Shown here: one piece after another, positions 21,291 to 30,282 of the stretch
Numbering within the stretch: the first letter of the stretch is position 1
How the letters are laid out: each line of letters begins with the position of its first letter
The notes under the pieces: generated by a model
Told to the model about the DNA's origin: nothing
Seen by the model: the letters and a program-made list of their open reading frames with translations, nothing else
The model's database searches: none
Program-made: the position numbers and the translations under genes
From: a virus
Virus record (IMG/VR): IMGVR_UViG_3300028595_000021
Location: 1 to 44,936 of that record
DNA: 44,936 nt
Strand: one strand, 5' to 3'

Positions 21291-22945
21291 TACCTTTTAT
21301 TCTCCTTCCTCCACTCTTCCGGCGTGGTGATGTTCAGATCGTTCTCCATTGCACTCGAAGGCTTGCTGTGGTACTCCCTGGTCAGGGCATGGAGTTGCCG
21401 GAACTTCATGTGCAGCCTGTTGTATTCGAGGACGTCAGTCTCTTTGATCGCCCTGATCGAACTTAACATCCTCATCATGGCTGGACCATTCGAGCTTGTC
21501 CCAGGGGACATGCCCAGGTCACGCTCCAGCCGGGCGACCCTGGTTCCAACATCTTCCTTGATATACTTCTTGGATACATAGTTTGCTGCGTCCCTTGGAG
21601 ACCAGTTCTTGCCGTCGTCAACAACGCCGTGTGTAAGGTCCCAGTAGAGCTGCTTGCCTTCACGTATCCTGGCCTCGTCCTCCGCCGATGGGGCTGCCCA
21701 CTTGCTCCTGTATTCCAGCACCTCGCTCAAAAGGGCGTACTCGTTTTTCCATTCCGCCGTTGTGTGAGGCCCTTCCTTCCGGGTGGCGTGCAAAAGCTTC
21801 AGAAGCGATGAAACGGTCTGTGGCCGCAAGGGGCTTTTCGGGTTGCCTATGCTATCGATGAGACGATCTGAAATCTTGTCGTAGGTGACTTCATCGGCAC
21901 CAACGCTTTCCAGAATAAGGCCAGTCATCTGCGCCTCGGCTATGTCATCGTTCATATCCTTGCGCTCCTTGGTCAAGGCCCTTGAAGCGCTGAATGAAAA
22001 AGACCCTCCGAGTTCTTCAGAGTTCTGGTTGATAAAACCGAGGGCATCGGCCTCGTTACCAGAGAGGACCATGTCAACAAGCTGCAAGGTCAGGGCGTCC
22101 TTCCTGTCACGCTTGAGCCTGTCGGCCTCGACCTCCTGGCGGCGTTTGAGTTGGTACTTCCTATCATCCTCCGCCTCTATGGCATCATCGATCTTTCCCT
22201 TGTAAATCTTTTTTTCGGTAGCATTCATGTCATCGAATGCACCGGCATCGAACTGCTGTTTTGCGGTGTATGGGTTCTCTGCGATCATGGCGGCCAGCCT
22301 CTTCGCATATGCCTTGTCCCTGAATTGCTGATACATGCTGTCGCCAGCGGCCTTGGTCCACAAGGTTCCAACCTCTGTTTCAATCAGGTCTCCCATGGCT
22401 TTCAGCTTCGCCTTGAAGATAGCATCCCCCTTATCATTGAACGGTGCATTGGATGCAGAATCCCCAAGCTCCTCGATGCGGACCCTGGTATTTACGTCAT
22501 GCTCCTCCTTCTTCTTGGTGAAAATGAGCTTCTTCACTTTGAAGTCATGCCCGTTGGTAAGTCGCCTAAGCTCAGATGAAAACTGATTCATATCGAGGCC
22601 AGCATCAGTGGCCCTCTTGGTGTACGTCTCTGCGACGATACCCTTCTTGTTATCATATGCCCCCTGGATATCATCCGGATTCTTAGTGTTAACAAGCTCG
22701 GTCTCCCGGTATATGCTGAGGTCCTTCTCGGCGTCTGAAAGGATCGCCGACATCTTGGACCCTTTGGCCTTCTCGTCGATCATCGCTATGGCGTCACCAA
22801 CAGCGGCCAGCCCGGCGGCAATGGCACGGTCGCCCGTTGTCGGCTCCACCGGCACGGTCACGTTGCTTGGCGACTGAATCGGCTGGTGGCCACCAAGGCC
22901 CCTGCTTACGGTCAACCCCTGTCTGTATCCTAATACATTGGGCAT
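21290..22945 (-). CDS. Internal virion/ejection protein (T7 gp15-like)
   Basis: The protein has 551 residues; ATG 22945 lies behind GTAGGAG. After a flexible N-terminus (PIQSPSNVTVPVEP) it is almost fully helical and strongly charged, with coiled-coil stretches near residues 240-290. That is the look of T7 gp15-type ejection proteins that line the trans-envelope tube. It lies between the gp14-like and gp16-like genes, the canonical order. No catalytic motif is visible. Assignment rests on position, size and helical character. Confidence 0.7.
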   Translation of the reverse strand: MPNVLGYRQGLTVSRGLGGHQPIQSPSNVTVPVEPTTGDRAIAAGLAAVGDAIAMIDEKAKGSKMSAILSDAEKDLSIYRETELVNTKNPDDIQGAYDNKKGIVAETYTKRATDAGLDMNQFSSELRRLTNGHDFKVKKLIFTKKKEEHDVNTRVRIEELGDSASNAPFNDKGDAIFKAKLKAMGDLIETEVGTLWTKAAGDSMYQQFRDKAYAKRLAAMIAENPYTAKQQFDAGAFDDMNATEKKIYKGKIDDAIEAEDDRKYQLKRRQEVEADRLKRDRKDALTLQLVDMVLSGNEADALGFINQNSEELGGSFSFSASRALTKERKDMNDDIAEAQMTGLILESVGADEVTYDKISDRLIDSIGNPKSPLRPQTVSSLLKLLHATRKEGPHTTAEWKNEYALLSEVLEYRSKWAAPSAEDEARIREGKQLYWDLTHGVVDDGKNWSPRDAANYVSKKYIKEDVGTRVARLERDLGMSPGTSSNGPAMMRMLSSIRAIKETDVLEYNRLHMKFRQLHALTREYHSKPSSAMENDLNITTPEEWRKENKR

Positions 22946-22955
22946 GGTCGGTCTC

Positions 22956-23615
22956 CTACTTTCCGGCTTTTAGCGCTGACATGTTATCACTCGCAAAACT
23001 GAAGGCGGCTGCACCCCCTGTCAACAGGCTTCCACCGGCGGTCTTCAGCCCCTGCGCCCTTGACATGCTGGCAAGCTCACCGCCTTCCCACCGGAACCTG
23101 TCCGCCTCGTGGTCCTGTATATCTCCACTGTACAGGTAGCTCGTCTTCTCCCTTTGTATAGTGGAAGTCTCTAGGTCAGACTCCCAGTCGATTAACTCAA
23201 GGTCATACGTGAGTTCATCCAGGCTGTACTCGACCTCCTGGAGGATCGAGCCTGAACTGGACATGATGCCCTTGTGGAGCTTTGACCTTGCGATATCCCT
23301 GAGGCCTTCCTCTGCCACCTTCCTTTTCTCTATGGCAGCCTTCTGTTTTTCAACGGCGATCCTGTAATCCGCCCACTGGGCTTCTATCCTCGCCTGCTCT
23401 GCACGCTGCTTCGCAAGTTGTGCATTATAATCGGCCTGCTGCTGTGCGGCCTTTGCCTGCTGCTTCGATTGCTGTATGGATGTAGCTGCGGTGTAGACTG
23501 TGGACGCAATCATAAAGGCGAGAGCCACCGCTGCGAAAGGAAACCCGACCAGCGCAAGGACAATCAGGAGGGTCCAAGCATTCATCTTTTTTTTCTTGTC
23601 ATTTGTAAAGAACAT
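22956..23615 (-). CDS. Internal virion/ejection protein (T7 gp14-like)
   Basis: The protein has 219 residues, starting at ATG 23615 with a one-base overlap to the nozzle gene. It has a hydrophobic N-terminal helix (WTLLIVLALVGFPFAAVALAFMI). A long Ala/Gln-rich coiled coil (SKQQAKAAQQQADYNAQLAK and on) follows, with the SGSILQEVEYSLDEL motif after the helix that is typical of the gp14 virion core family, and a Gly-rich end. Members insert in the outer membrane and start the DNA channel. The order nozzle, gp14, gp15, gp16 supports the call. Confidence 0.8.
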   Translation of the reverse strand: MFFTNDKKKKMNAWTLLIVLALVGFPFAAVALAFMIASTVYTAATSIQQSKQQAKAAQQQADYNAQLAKQRAEQARIEAQWADYRIAVEKQKAAIEKRKVAEEGLRDIARSKLHKGIMSSSGSILQEVEYSLDELTYDLELIDWESDLETSTIQREKTSYLYSGDIQDHEADRFRWEGGELASMSRAQGLKTAGGSLLTGGAAAFSFASDNMSALKAGK

Positions 23616-26600
23616 CAGAACACCTCCATATCAAATATGATACCTACCAGTGTGAAAGGAACGGGATCACTGCCTTTTATCGTTATCCATCCATCATAAT
23701 CAACACCCCCAGGCACCATGACATTCTCCACATCGCCGGTGTAAAGAACGCTGCTGAAATAGCCCCCAAACCCAATCCTGGCGTCCTTATATGGGATGTC
23801 TCTCATGTTAGCACCATCCTGCCCGTACTGGCCGCGATTGCTCTTGTACAACCGCAATGTACATTCTCCGAAAGCTTTCTTCCGACCCTGGGAGGTTCCA
23901 CCCTGGATGCTTGGCTCCACCCTCATCGGGGTGATAACATGCTCGTAGGGGTGTCCTATGGTGATGAATGATTCAATTTCCGCTGTGGTCGTAATGCTGC
24001 CATCAAGCCCGACTGTTACGTCCTCTATTGTCCCCTGGCCGATCATCGCCTTGCATGACTGACCGGCAAGGGCTTGCAGGTAGGGGCTGCTGATCGTATA
24101 CGTTGCAGCGCTCACAGATATGGTATGGGCGCAATCGACAAAGCAAGCATTGATAAGTGAGTCATCATCAAAAAACTCTTCCAAAAATTCTATGTACCTT
24201 TTTGTGAAGGTGCCATGTGTCGTTGTGACTGATCTCTTTATAAGGCACCAGGTCTGATCATCGCTCGATGTGTCGCTCTCGCCCATGGGGATCGTGGCAA
24301 CGTCCTCGAAGCAACCGACAGTCTCATGGTCGTGCATGGCCGTGACCTCATGCTCTTCGTGGAAGGTCATGCCTGCCATGTTACCGTCCTGCTTGGGCAT
24401 CCACAAAATACTATTTGGCTGCTTCTGGTAGGATATTGCAAGGACCGGGCTTTTCGTAAGGTGAGGTGCAAGCACGGTCATTTCCGGCGCGACATACCCG
24501 GCGCTTTCCCAGTTGTAAGCCAAACGGTAAATCTTCTTTGAATGCCGCTGAATAAAGAGGACGTTCTGGCCAACCTTTGCAGCCATGGCCCACGTGCTGC
24601 CGATGAACTGGATTTCTTTGGCAGTGATGTTACTGTAAATGATTGCGTCTTCCTCATCGGCAGAGCCGACTCTCCATTCAGCCCCGGAATTGCCCACGAT
24701 GATATTTGTGGCTGCCTTAAGCCATTGTATCTCATTGACTTCGTCAGAAGCGAATGTGATATTAATAGGCCTGAGATCGTCAGCGGCACCCTGGAAGTCA
24801 TCCAGGTCTCCATCTTCGGACAGCCATATGTCAATTGGGTTATTGTTGGTGCAGGCAAATCCAAGCCTGTTCTCAAAGAAAAGACAGCATTTGGCGTAAT
24901 CATCAACTCCAGAGTTAAAGGTGGTGAACCCGGCATCAATTGCGGTGTATGTCCAATCGGCCATGGTAAATGTCGGCGTGGCTGCTGTGCGGGTAACCTT
25001 CTTTGCGATATATGATGGGTGCGTGATGACCATAATGTCGGCGGACTGGGTCCATTGGATGTCCTGGACATCACCAGACAGGTAGTCACAATTTGCAGTG
25101 ATCTCGTATGGCTCATCCTGGCGCTTAAGCTCAACGGTATCATATAGCAAGGTTGTACCATCCCCGTTTGCCGCCTCGTGGAAGAGGCCAATAATAATTC
25201 CGTGGCAATCCATGGGCGTGTAAAACTCTTTTGTGTGTTGGACCCATGCTGCTGTCCCTGTGTATGACTCATCGACCAGAAGGTTCCCAGTGAGAAAGCT
25301 TCCGGAGCAGTCCCACATCGTCACGTTGTCAACAAAGAAATAATCCCCCGCAGCACAATCGGTGTGTCCCAAAAACTCGATGTATGCACCAGCCCCTCCT
25401 GTGCCTGCTCCAGCCGCGTCCTCTTCGCGGAACATCCTTTTAATGTGGGTCCACTCTCCTGCGACCAATCCATCGAATTCTTCGTCCAGGTTGTAAGCAC
25501 TATTGTCACCTTTCCTGATCCTGACCTTCAACCGCTGCATATCGGAATACGCAAAGACATCACACTCGAAACAGTAGATGATGGAGTTTGAAGTTGTAAA
25601 TGTGTCAGACCTTGCGCCATCATTGGCCGCCGATACAGTGACTTGCATACTCCCAGGGCTGGCATCGTAAACATCAACGCCGCCTGCATCTGCTGCGCTG
25701 ATTAAAAACTGCTCATACTGGCAGACAGAGTCCGAGTCTCCGGGGTCATGGAAGTCAACGAATTCGAGCGACCCATCACTAGCTATTCTGTAAGAGATGA
25801 TCCCACTCGATCCACAACTGACCACTATATGAGCATCCCCGGTCGTGGGGCATACAAACAAAGTGCAATATTCATGGGTGTACCCTGCGTCCGTTGACGA
25901 TGCCCCGGAAAAAGCCCCAGTAGAGTCTACGCTGGCCCACCTAATGCCAGAGGCACCATCTGTAAAGTACAGCACCCCATTATAATACGCGCAATCAAGC
26001 GTTGCCGTTGGAGTCGTAACCTCATCGACCAAGGCCAACGTACCAGAAGAGTCCACGCTGATTGAGGCAACCGACCCCGTTCCGCAGCAATATGCATAGG
26101 TCCCATCAGTATCAACCCGCCTCCCCGTTCCTCCGCCGGAGAATGGGTCCGCGAGGGTATCGACGAGAGTAAAAATGCCAGTGGTTTCGTCTATCGTATA
26201 AGAGGCAATGTCACCATCGCTATGGCAAGCGACAAGGTAATCACCGACTCTTGTGATTCCACGGCAATTGCCATTGGTGTCAATGCCGTCCCTGTAAGTT
26301 ATGGTGCCGCTGCCGTCTATGTTGCAAGACCCCAGGCCCCATGATGCCCCTGAGTCATCGGAACAAACCAAGACATATCCGCTAGTCTCGGTATCATCAA
26401 ATATGGATGTAACCTTGACTATCGCGTTATCAGTATCCTTATGCGTAAGGGTGCCATCAGACCCGACAGTGTAGGTATCGAGACCCCTTGTCCAATCACC
26501 AACGGCGAGTATGTCGATCTCTGACCCGGAATAATAAGTTATGTTTGCTGCACAGCGGCTGTCAGAGCTGGTGGCATCATTGGCCGCCACACGGCTCCCT

Positions 26601-27292
26601 ATGGGAGATATCTCATTCGCATAAACTGAGCTGGAGGCCGCGAAGCTTCCCCCTACAACGACATTCCAATTGTTGATATTGCCGCCTTCGTAGTATCCAT
26701 TGTCAACGATCAAATCCCCGGTTGTAAGCGGCAGGTTAAAATCGGCCTCGACAATTTTGACCATTCCAGCGGTGGCAGTCCCTTGCTTCAAATAAAATGC
26801 CAATTCGTACAAAGACCCTGGCTCAACAGAAACGAACTGCCAGGCGTATGGGTTGTCTGCCCCTCCCTCAGTGATTTGCAAGCAATTCCCCGCAGCACCA
26901 GCAGGAGCGCTGGCCAAGGCTGCTGCACTGCCGGAATCCCACGGAGCCGTGGCAGCAGCAAAGCCGCCGTTGGTAATCAAGTCGCTGCCCTCGATGATTA
27001 CCTGTCCATCCTGCATGTGGACCCTCATATACTTATGGCCGATCTCCAGGATGTACGCCTGCTCGGTGTTATACTGGAAAGGCACGAGCTTGCAGTTATA
27101 TCCGGCGTACTTCGCCTCCGCAACATATCTGAACCCAGGTCGCCTGGAGGCAGGGCCGTGAGGATGAACAACCATATTCTTGAGTTCCTTACATGCGTTG
27201 GAGTATTTCTCAAAGTCAACACGTGCATCGAGGAGCCTAGTAAATTCACCGGCTGTAAAATTCGTAAGGATGAGCTGTCCTTTCTGGCCCAT
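23615..27292 (-). CDS. Tail nozzle protein with inserted seven-bladed beta-propeller
   Basis: The protein has 1225 residues (tail tubular protein B / T7 gp12-like; usually about 700-900). The N-terminus is typical (TNFTAGEFTRLLDARVDFEK and RRPGFRYVAEAKYAG). From about residue 103 two carbohydrate-binding-module-like jelly rolls are inserted (NGGF...W motifs). The second is itself split by residues ~258-545, which show seven repeats of a hydrophobic strand, then xSYxIDxxGTL and V-D, a complete seven-bladed propeller of lactonase/YncE type. The nozzle chain resumes after ~residue 720 (PSYIAKKVTRTAATPTFTMA) and contains the usual FFENRLGFACT and EIQWLKAATNIIVG segments. The insert probably faces outward on the tail and may bind host glycans. 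Confidence 0.85.
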   Translation of the reverse strand: MGQKGQLILTNFTAGEFTRLLDARVDFEKYSNACKELKNMVVHPHGPASRRPGFRYVAEAKYAGYNCKLVPFQYNTEQAYILEIGHKYMRVHMQDGQVIIEGSDLITNGGFAAATAPWDSGSAAALASAPAGAAGNCLQITEGGADNPYAWQFVSVEPGSLYELAFYLKQGTATAGMVKIVEADFNLPLTTGDLIVDNGYYEGGNINNWNVVVGGSFAASSSVYANEISPIGSRVAANDATSSDSRCAANITYYSGSEIDILAVGDWTRGLDTYTVGSDGTLTHKDTDNAIVKVTSIFDDTETSGYVLVCSDDSGASWGLGSCNIDGSGTITYRDGIDTNGNCRGITRVGDYLVACHSDGDIASYTIDETTGIFTLVDTLADPFSGGGTGRRVDTDGTYAYCCGTGSVASISVDSSGTLALVDEVTTPTATLDCAYYNGVLYFTDGASGIRWASVDSTGAFSGASSTDAGYTHEYCTLFVCPTTGDAHIVVSCGSSGIISYRIASDGSLEFVDFHDPGDSDSVCQYEQFLISAADAGGVDVYDASPGSMQVTVSAANDGARSDTFTTSNSIIYCFECDVFAYSDMQRLKVRIRKGDNSAYNLDEEFDGLVAGEWTHIKRMFREEDAAGAGTGGAGAYIEFLGHTDCAAGDYFFVDNVTMWDCSGSFLTGNLLVDESYTGTAAWVQHTKEFYTPMDCHGIIIGLFHEAANGDGTTLLYDTVELKRQDEPYEITANCDYLSGDVQDIQWTQSADIMVITHPSYIAKKVTRTAATPTFTMADWTYTAIDAGFTTFNSGVDDYAKCCLFFENRLGFACTNNNPIDIWLSEDGDLDDFQGAADDLRPINITFASDEVNEIQWLKAATNIIVGNSGAEWRVGSADEEDAIIYSNITAKEIQFIGSTWAMAAKVGQNVLFIQRHSKKIYRLAYNWESAGYVAPEMTVLAPHLTKSPVLAISYQKQPNSILWMPKQDGNMAGMTFHEEHEVTAMHDHETVGCFEDVATIPMGESDTSSDDQTWCLIKRSVTTTHGTFTKRYIEFLEEFFDDDSLINACFVDCAHTISVSAATYTISSPYLQALAGQSCKAMIGQGTIEDVTVGLDGSITTTAEIESFITIGHPYEHVITPMRVEPSIQGGTSQGRKKAFGECTLRLYKSNRGQYGQDGANMRDIPYKDARIGFGGYFSSVLYTGDVENVMVPGGVDYDGWITIKGSDPVPFTLVGIIFDMEVF

Positions 27293-27297
27293 AATTA

Positions 27298-27942
27298 TTA
27301 TCTCCCCGCCTTTACAAAATCTATATTATCTTCATCGTATTCCTCGTCAGGGAACTCCCCTTCCTCGAAAACGCCCATCTGGCGTGCCTCTGCAATGGCG
27401 ATCTCCTCCATCTCGTGTAGATTTATGCCCTTAGTGCTTGCGTTGCTGATCGATACTGCCAGCTTTTTGGCTAACCTTACAGAGAGGACCTCTATGAAAT
27501 TAGGATCGTACACTGAGGCTGCCGTATTATCGATGATGTATTTGATCCAAAGCTCGTTGCCTGTGCTGTTGCTTGTATCCACATCACATAGCAGGTAATT
27601 CGTCTGATACCTCTTCCACGGGAGGTCTGGATGGCTTGGCACTTCAAGGACCCTCAAGCAATCAGACGGGAGCGTTGACATGTACTCATAGTCGTAAGGG
27701 ACAAAGTGATTAGCCGCTGCGCTGGCATAGTTAAGGACAGTGGCGTGCGCAACCGAGAAGGACCAGGGAAACTTTCTCAATAAGAGGCTCCTGGTATTTT
27801 CATAGATATTGGCTGCCTTCTGCTCCTCCTCCATGGTGAGACCCTCGCCTATAGTGGCGATGTTCCGGGCATGGATGAGGTCCATGGCCATGTTAATGAT
27901 GTTTATGTCATCTTCGGTTGCGCTGTTCATGTATCGAGGCAT
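27298..27942 (-). CDS. Tail adaptor (tail tubular protein A, T7 gp11-like)
   Basis: The protein has 214 residues; ATG 27942 follows AAAGGAGTTAAAAG. The N-terminal pattern (INMAMDLIHARNIATIGEG, then NIYENTRSLLLRKFPWSFSVAHATV) is diagnostic of tubular protein A, which joins the portal ring to the tail nozzle. The C-terminal helix with ISNASTKGINLHEMEEIAIAEA is also typical. It precedes the nozzle gene as in T7. The C-terminus is acidic. It overlaps the upstream membrane-protein gene by 35 bases. Confidence 0.88.
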   Translation of the reverse strand: MPRYMNSATEDDINIINMAMDLIHARNIATIGEGLTMEEEQKAANIYENTRSLLLRKFPWSFSVAHATVLNYASAAANHFVPYDYEYMSTLPSDCLRVLEVPSHPDLPWKRYQTNYLLCDVDTSNSTGNELWIKYIIDNTAASVYDPNFIEVLSVRLAKKLAVSISNASTKGINLHEMEEIAIAEARQMGVFEEGEFPDEEYDEDNIDFVKAGR

Positions 27943-28327
27943 CTTTTAACTCCTTTGCTACCTTCTTGGCCAGCTCATCGATATTGATGATCTCGACTCT
28001 CCCCGGTGGTATCTTACCTTTGTTCCATTCAGACTCAATATCATACCCATCAGAGTTGTGCCAAAAATAACCAATAGCCCAACGACTGACCACACGATAC
28101 ACGAGATAACAGAGTCCGAGTCCAATAAGGAACAGATTCTTCCTCCACTCCCCACCGATGATGTACGACCACCCTGCGATGAGGATGGTGATCTTTTCAA
28201 ATGAGAATATGGCAGTCGATGCAAATGCATTATTACCCTGGTTGTACCAATACCTGTGTTTTACGAAAACTTCGATTAGCTTTCGTCTTCTTTTTTTTGG
28301 AATTCGATTTCTTAACCATTGCCTCAT
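27908..28327 (-). CDS. Two-span membrane protein, 139 aa
   Basis: ATG 28327 is behind GAGAGGCAAAGGC; a TTG seven codons earlier is an alternative. A very basic N-terminus (RNRIPKKRRRKL) precedes two hydrophobic segments (about residues 40-60 and 70-88). A soluble C-terminal part ends in a charged helix (IDELAKKVAKELKDA). It lies between the O-antigen-ligase-like gene, which it overlaps by 95 bases, and the tail adaptor. It may be a partner of that membrane enzyme. No family is recognised. Confidence 0.6.
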   Translation of the reverse strand: MRQWLRNRIPKKRRRKLIEVFVKHRYWYNQGNNAFASTAIFSFEKITILIAGWSYIIGGEWRKNLFLIGLGLCYLVYRVVSRWAIGYFWHNSDGYDIESEWNKGKIPPGRVEIINIDELAKKVAKELKDASIHEQRNRR

Positions 28328-29864
28328 GCCTTTGCCTCTCTTTCTCAAGGCCTCTTATGACCTTGATAGCTTCCCCAACCTCCTTCGCATTTGGCTGCAA
28401 AATTGCGGCCTGATGAAAGCAGCTTGCTGCAATGTCCACTGCCCCTGCATCGAGCGCTATGCTCCCAAACACAAAGTATACGGCCCACTCCGGCCTCTCC
28501 CCATCGTAAAAGAAGAGGGCCTTCTCTGCGCAATTAAACGCAAGAGGGTAATTCTTGTTCTTCATGGCCTCCTTGGTTATCCTGTACAGCCACTCGGTCC
28601 TGTAAGGCTCAAGCTTCAGGGCTGTCAGGAGGTCACCCTTTTCTGCTGCACGGTTCGCACGCCATGGTTTATAGGCGTAGCAATAAACAAGGTAGGCTAT
28701 GGCAAGAGCAGCGATGAAGGCCATCTCTATATTGACTTTGATTGCGATTTGCCGTTGCCCCTCGCTAATCGCCACCCCTGCCAATAGCCAAAACGGAAGC
28801 GACACCCCCGTATCCCTGAACGACAGGAAAAATGCTGCGTTCGCCATGAACGCAACCACCCCGGCCAGGATGAAGGTGTCAGCCTCCCATGCTCGCAGAA
28901 CAACGAACCCCAGGAATGCCGCACAGAGCGCACATCCCAGTAAACCGTATTCTGCAAGACTTTCTGCATAATCGTTATGCGCACGGCGACCCACGGTAAA
29001 CTGGAACCGGCCAGGCTCCTTCTGGTTGCCGAGGATCGTCGGGTCTTTCAAGTTCAGTTCCGCTACGGCCCTTGTATGCTTATGCCGGAAGCATCGCGGC
29101 CCCCATCCGAATATAGGCCTGCGCAGCCACATGGCGATGGCCGCCCTGGTCATAAGCAGCCTATGCCCCACTGACTCCTTGCATCCGACTTTGTACATGT
29201 ACGTGACAATAGCCGCCGGGATGACCATGAATAACACCGCTGGTTCTATAATGCACAATCCTAAAGCTACGGCTCCCTGAGCGGCACGACAATGGCTTAA
29301 CGCAATGCCCCCAATGATGATCACTGCGCTGATCGCATAAAATGCGCTGACGTTCCATATGAGCCACAGAGAGATAAAGAAACACGGCACCAGGTAAGCA
29401 GCCGTGTAATTACTGTTACCCATCCACCCCTTGAATCTGGTTTTCTTGCGCATGAAAGGCGTAAACCTTGGATCGACGATATCCTTTTTAAGTAGCTGCT
29501 GGCTCATCCCATACAAGGCTGTCACCGTTGCCGGGATCACAGCGGCTTGAAAAGAGAAGTCGAAGGGAACTCTTTGCGCCAAGAGGCAAAACACCAAGAC
29601 AGACAGCACCCTAACGACTTCTCTAGTGGCGAGGTGGTGATGGTCTGCCCATAGGAGGGAAAAGACACAGAACACCACCACCGCAAGGAGGTAGCGGTTG
29701 GGGCCGCTGAATGCCGGGATGCCACTCCACAGCATAACGATGGCTGCGATCCCCATCAGAAGGATCGTGGCCTGCTCCTTGGCCTGGTCAACCCCGAACA
29801 CCCCGTCAAACCTGATGATCGGGACCACGGCCATGGCTATGCCGAGGAGTACAAGCTCCAGCAT
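28233..29864 (-). CDS. O-antigen ligase / oligosaccharyltransferase-like membrane protein with TPR-like tail
   Basis: The protein has 543 residues and about ten hydrophobic segments in the first 400. It carries the marks of the Wzy_C/WaaL/PglL superfamily: GNSNYTAAYL at 149-158, GWGPRCF at 253-259 and RAHNDYAESLAEYGLLG at 294-310, the periplasmic HN...E signature. These enzymes move undecaprenyl-linked glycans onto lipid A core or proteins. Residues ~405-505 form TPR-like helical pairs, as in PglL-type ligases, and the end is very basic (SKKKKTKANRSFRK). A phage copy could change the surface glycan of the infected cell to block superinfection or could glycosylate phage or host proteins. It sits inside the structural operon, sharing a base with the C2H2 gene upstream. 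Acquisition from a host is likely. Confidence 0.8.
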   Translation of the reverse strand: MLELVLLGIAMAVVPIIRFDGVFGVDQAKEQATILLMGIAAIVMLWSGIPAFSGPNRYLLAVVVFCVFSLLWADHHHLATREVVRVLSVLVFCLLAQRVPFDFSFQAAVIPATVTALYGMSQQLLKKDIVDPRFTPFMRKKTRFKGWMGNSNYTAAYLVPCFFISLWLIWNVSAFYAISAVIIIGGIALSHCRAAQGAVALGLCIIEPAVLFMVIPAAIVTYMYKVGCKESVGHRLLMTRAAIAMWLRRPIFGWGPRCFRHKHTRAVAELNLKDPTILGNQKEPGRFQFTVGRRAHNDYAESLAEYGLLGCALCAAFLGFVVLRAWEADTFILAGVVAFMANAAFFLSFRDTGVSLPFWLLAGVAISEGQRQIAIKVNIEMAFIAALAIAYLVYCYAYKPWRANRAAEKGDLLTALKLEPYRTEWLYRITKEAMKNKNYPLAFNCAEKALFFYDGERPEWAVYFVFGSIALDAGAVDIAASCFHQAAILQPNAKEVGEAIKVIRGLEKERQRHEAMVKKSNSKKKKTKANRSFRKTQVLVQPG

Positions 29865-30214
29865 TACTTATCCTCCGAGTGCTTATGTCTTATGTGGGCA
29901 AGGTAGCCTTGACGGGTGCTGAACTCCTGGTCGCATTCTTCACAATACTTTTCCGGGTCAAACGGCTTCACCTCTTCCTCCTCGTCGACTTTCGAGGTGT
30001 CACGGGTGGACTGCTTGGCCTCCTTAACCGCTTCTTTTTTGGCGGCCTCCTCTGCATCGTAAAGAATTCCTGCGTATTCCCAGTCTGTCACAAAGTGATG
30101 GGGAACCTTCCCCCTCACCTGGTTAAGCTCCATTACTTCCCCAGGATACCAGGGCCTGCCGTTGTGGAAACATTGCTTCTTGCAAACATAATGCTTTGTC
30201 TTCGGTGCTGGCAT
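29864..30214 (-). CDS. Small protein with C-terminal C2H2 zinc finger
   Basis: The protein has 116 residues, ATG 30214 after AAAAAGGAGAATGCA. The N-terminal ~50 residues (YVCKKQCFHNGRPWYPGEVMEL) are strand-rich, like a small head or cement-associated domain. A long acidic and Lys-rich linker follows (residues ~55-88). The end is YCEECDQEFSTRQGYLAHIRHKH, with the exact Cys-x2-Cys-x12-His-x4-His spacing plus the conserved Phe and Leu of a classical C2H2 finger. Such fingers are rare in bacteria and their phages. It could bind DNA or a protein in the capsid or the host. It lies between cement and membrane-enzyme genes. Confidence 0.72.
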   Translation of the reverse strand: MPAPKTKHYVCKKQCFHNGRPWYPGEVMELNQVRGKVPHHFVTDWEYAGILYDAEEAAKKEAVKEAKQSTRDTSKVDEEEEVKPFDPEKYCEECDQEFSTRQGYLAHIRHKHSEDK

Positions 30215-30235
30215 TGCATTCTCCTTTTTGGACTC

Positions 30236-30253
30236 CCTGCCCCGTAGGGCAGG
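30236..30253. other. Intergenic hairpin between cement and C2H2 genes
   Basis: CCTGCCC (30236-30242) pairs perfectly with GGGCAGG (30247-30253) around a four-base loop. On the minus-strand RNA it is followed by GAGTCC and an A run, not by U residues, so it does not look like a terminator. It may be a processing or stability hairpin behind the highly expressed cement gene. Confidence 0.55.
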
Positions 30254-30282
30254 AAGGTTTGGGCTTGGTTAAAGGTTAACTG

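Noticed and set aside
30236-30253. Perfect hairpin as a terminator after the cement gene
   Set aside because: No U run follows on the transcribed strand.
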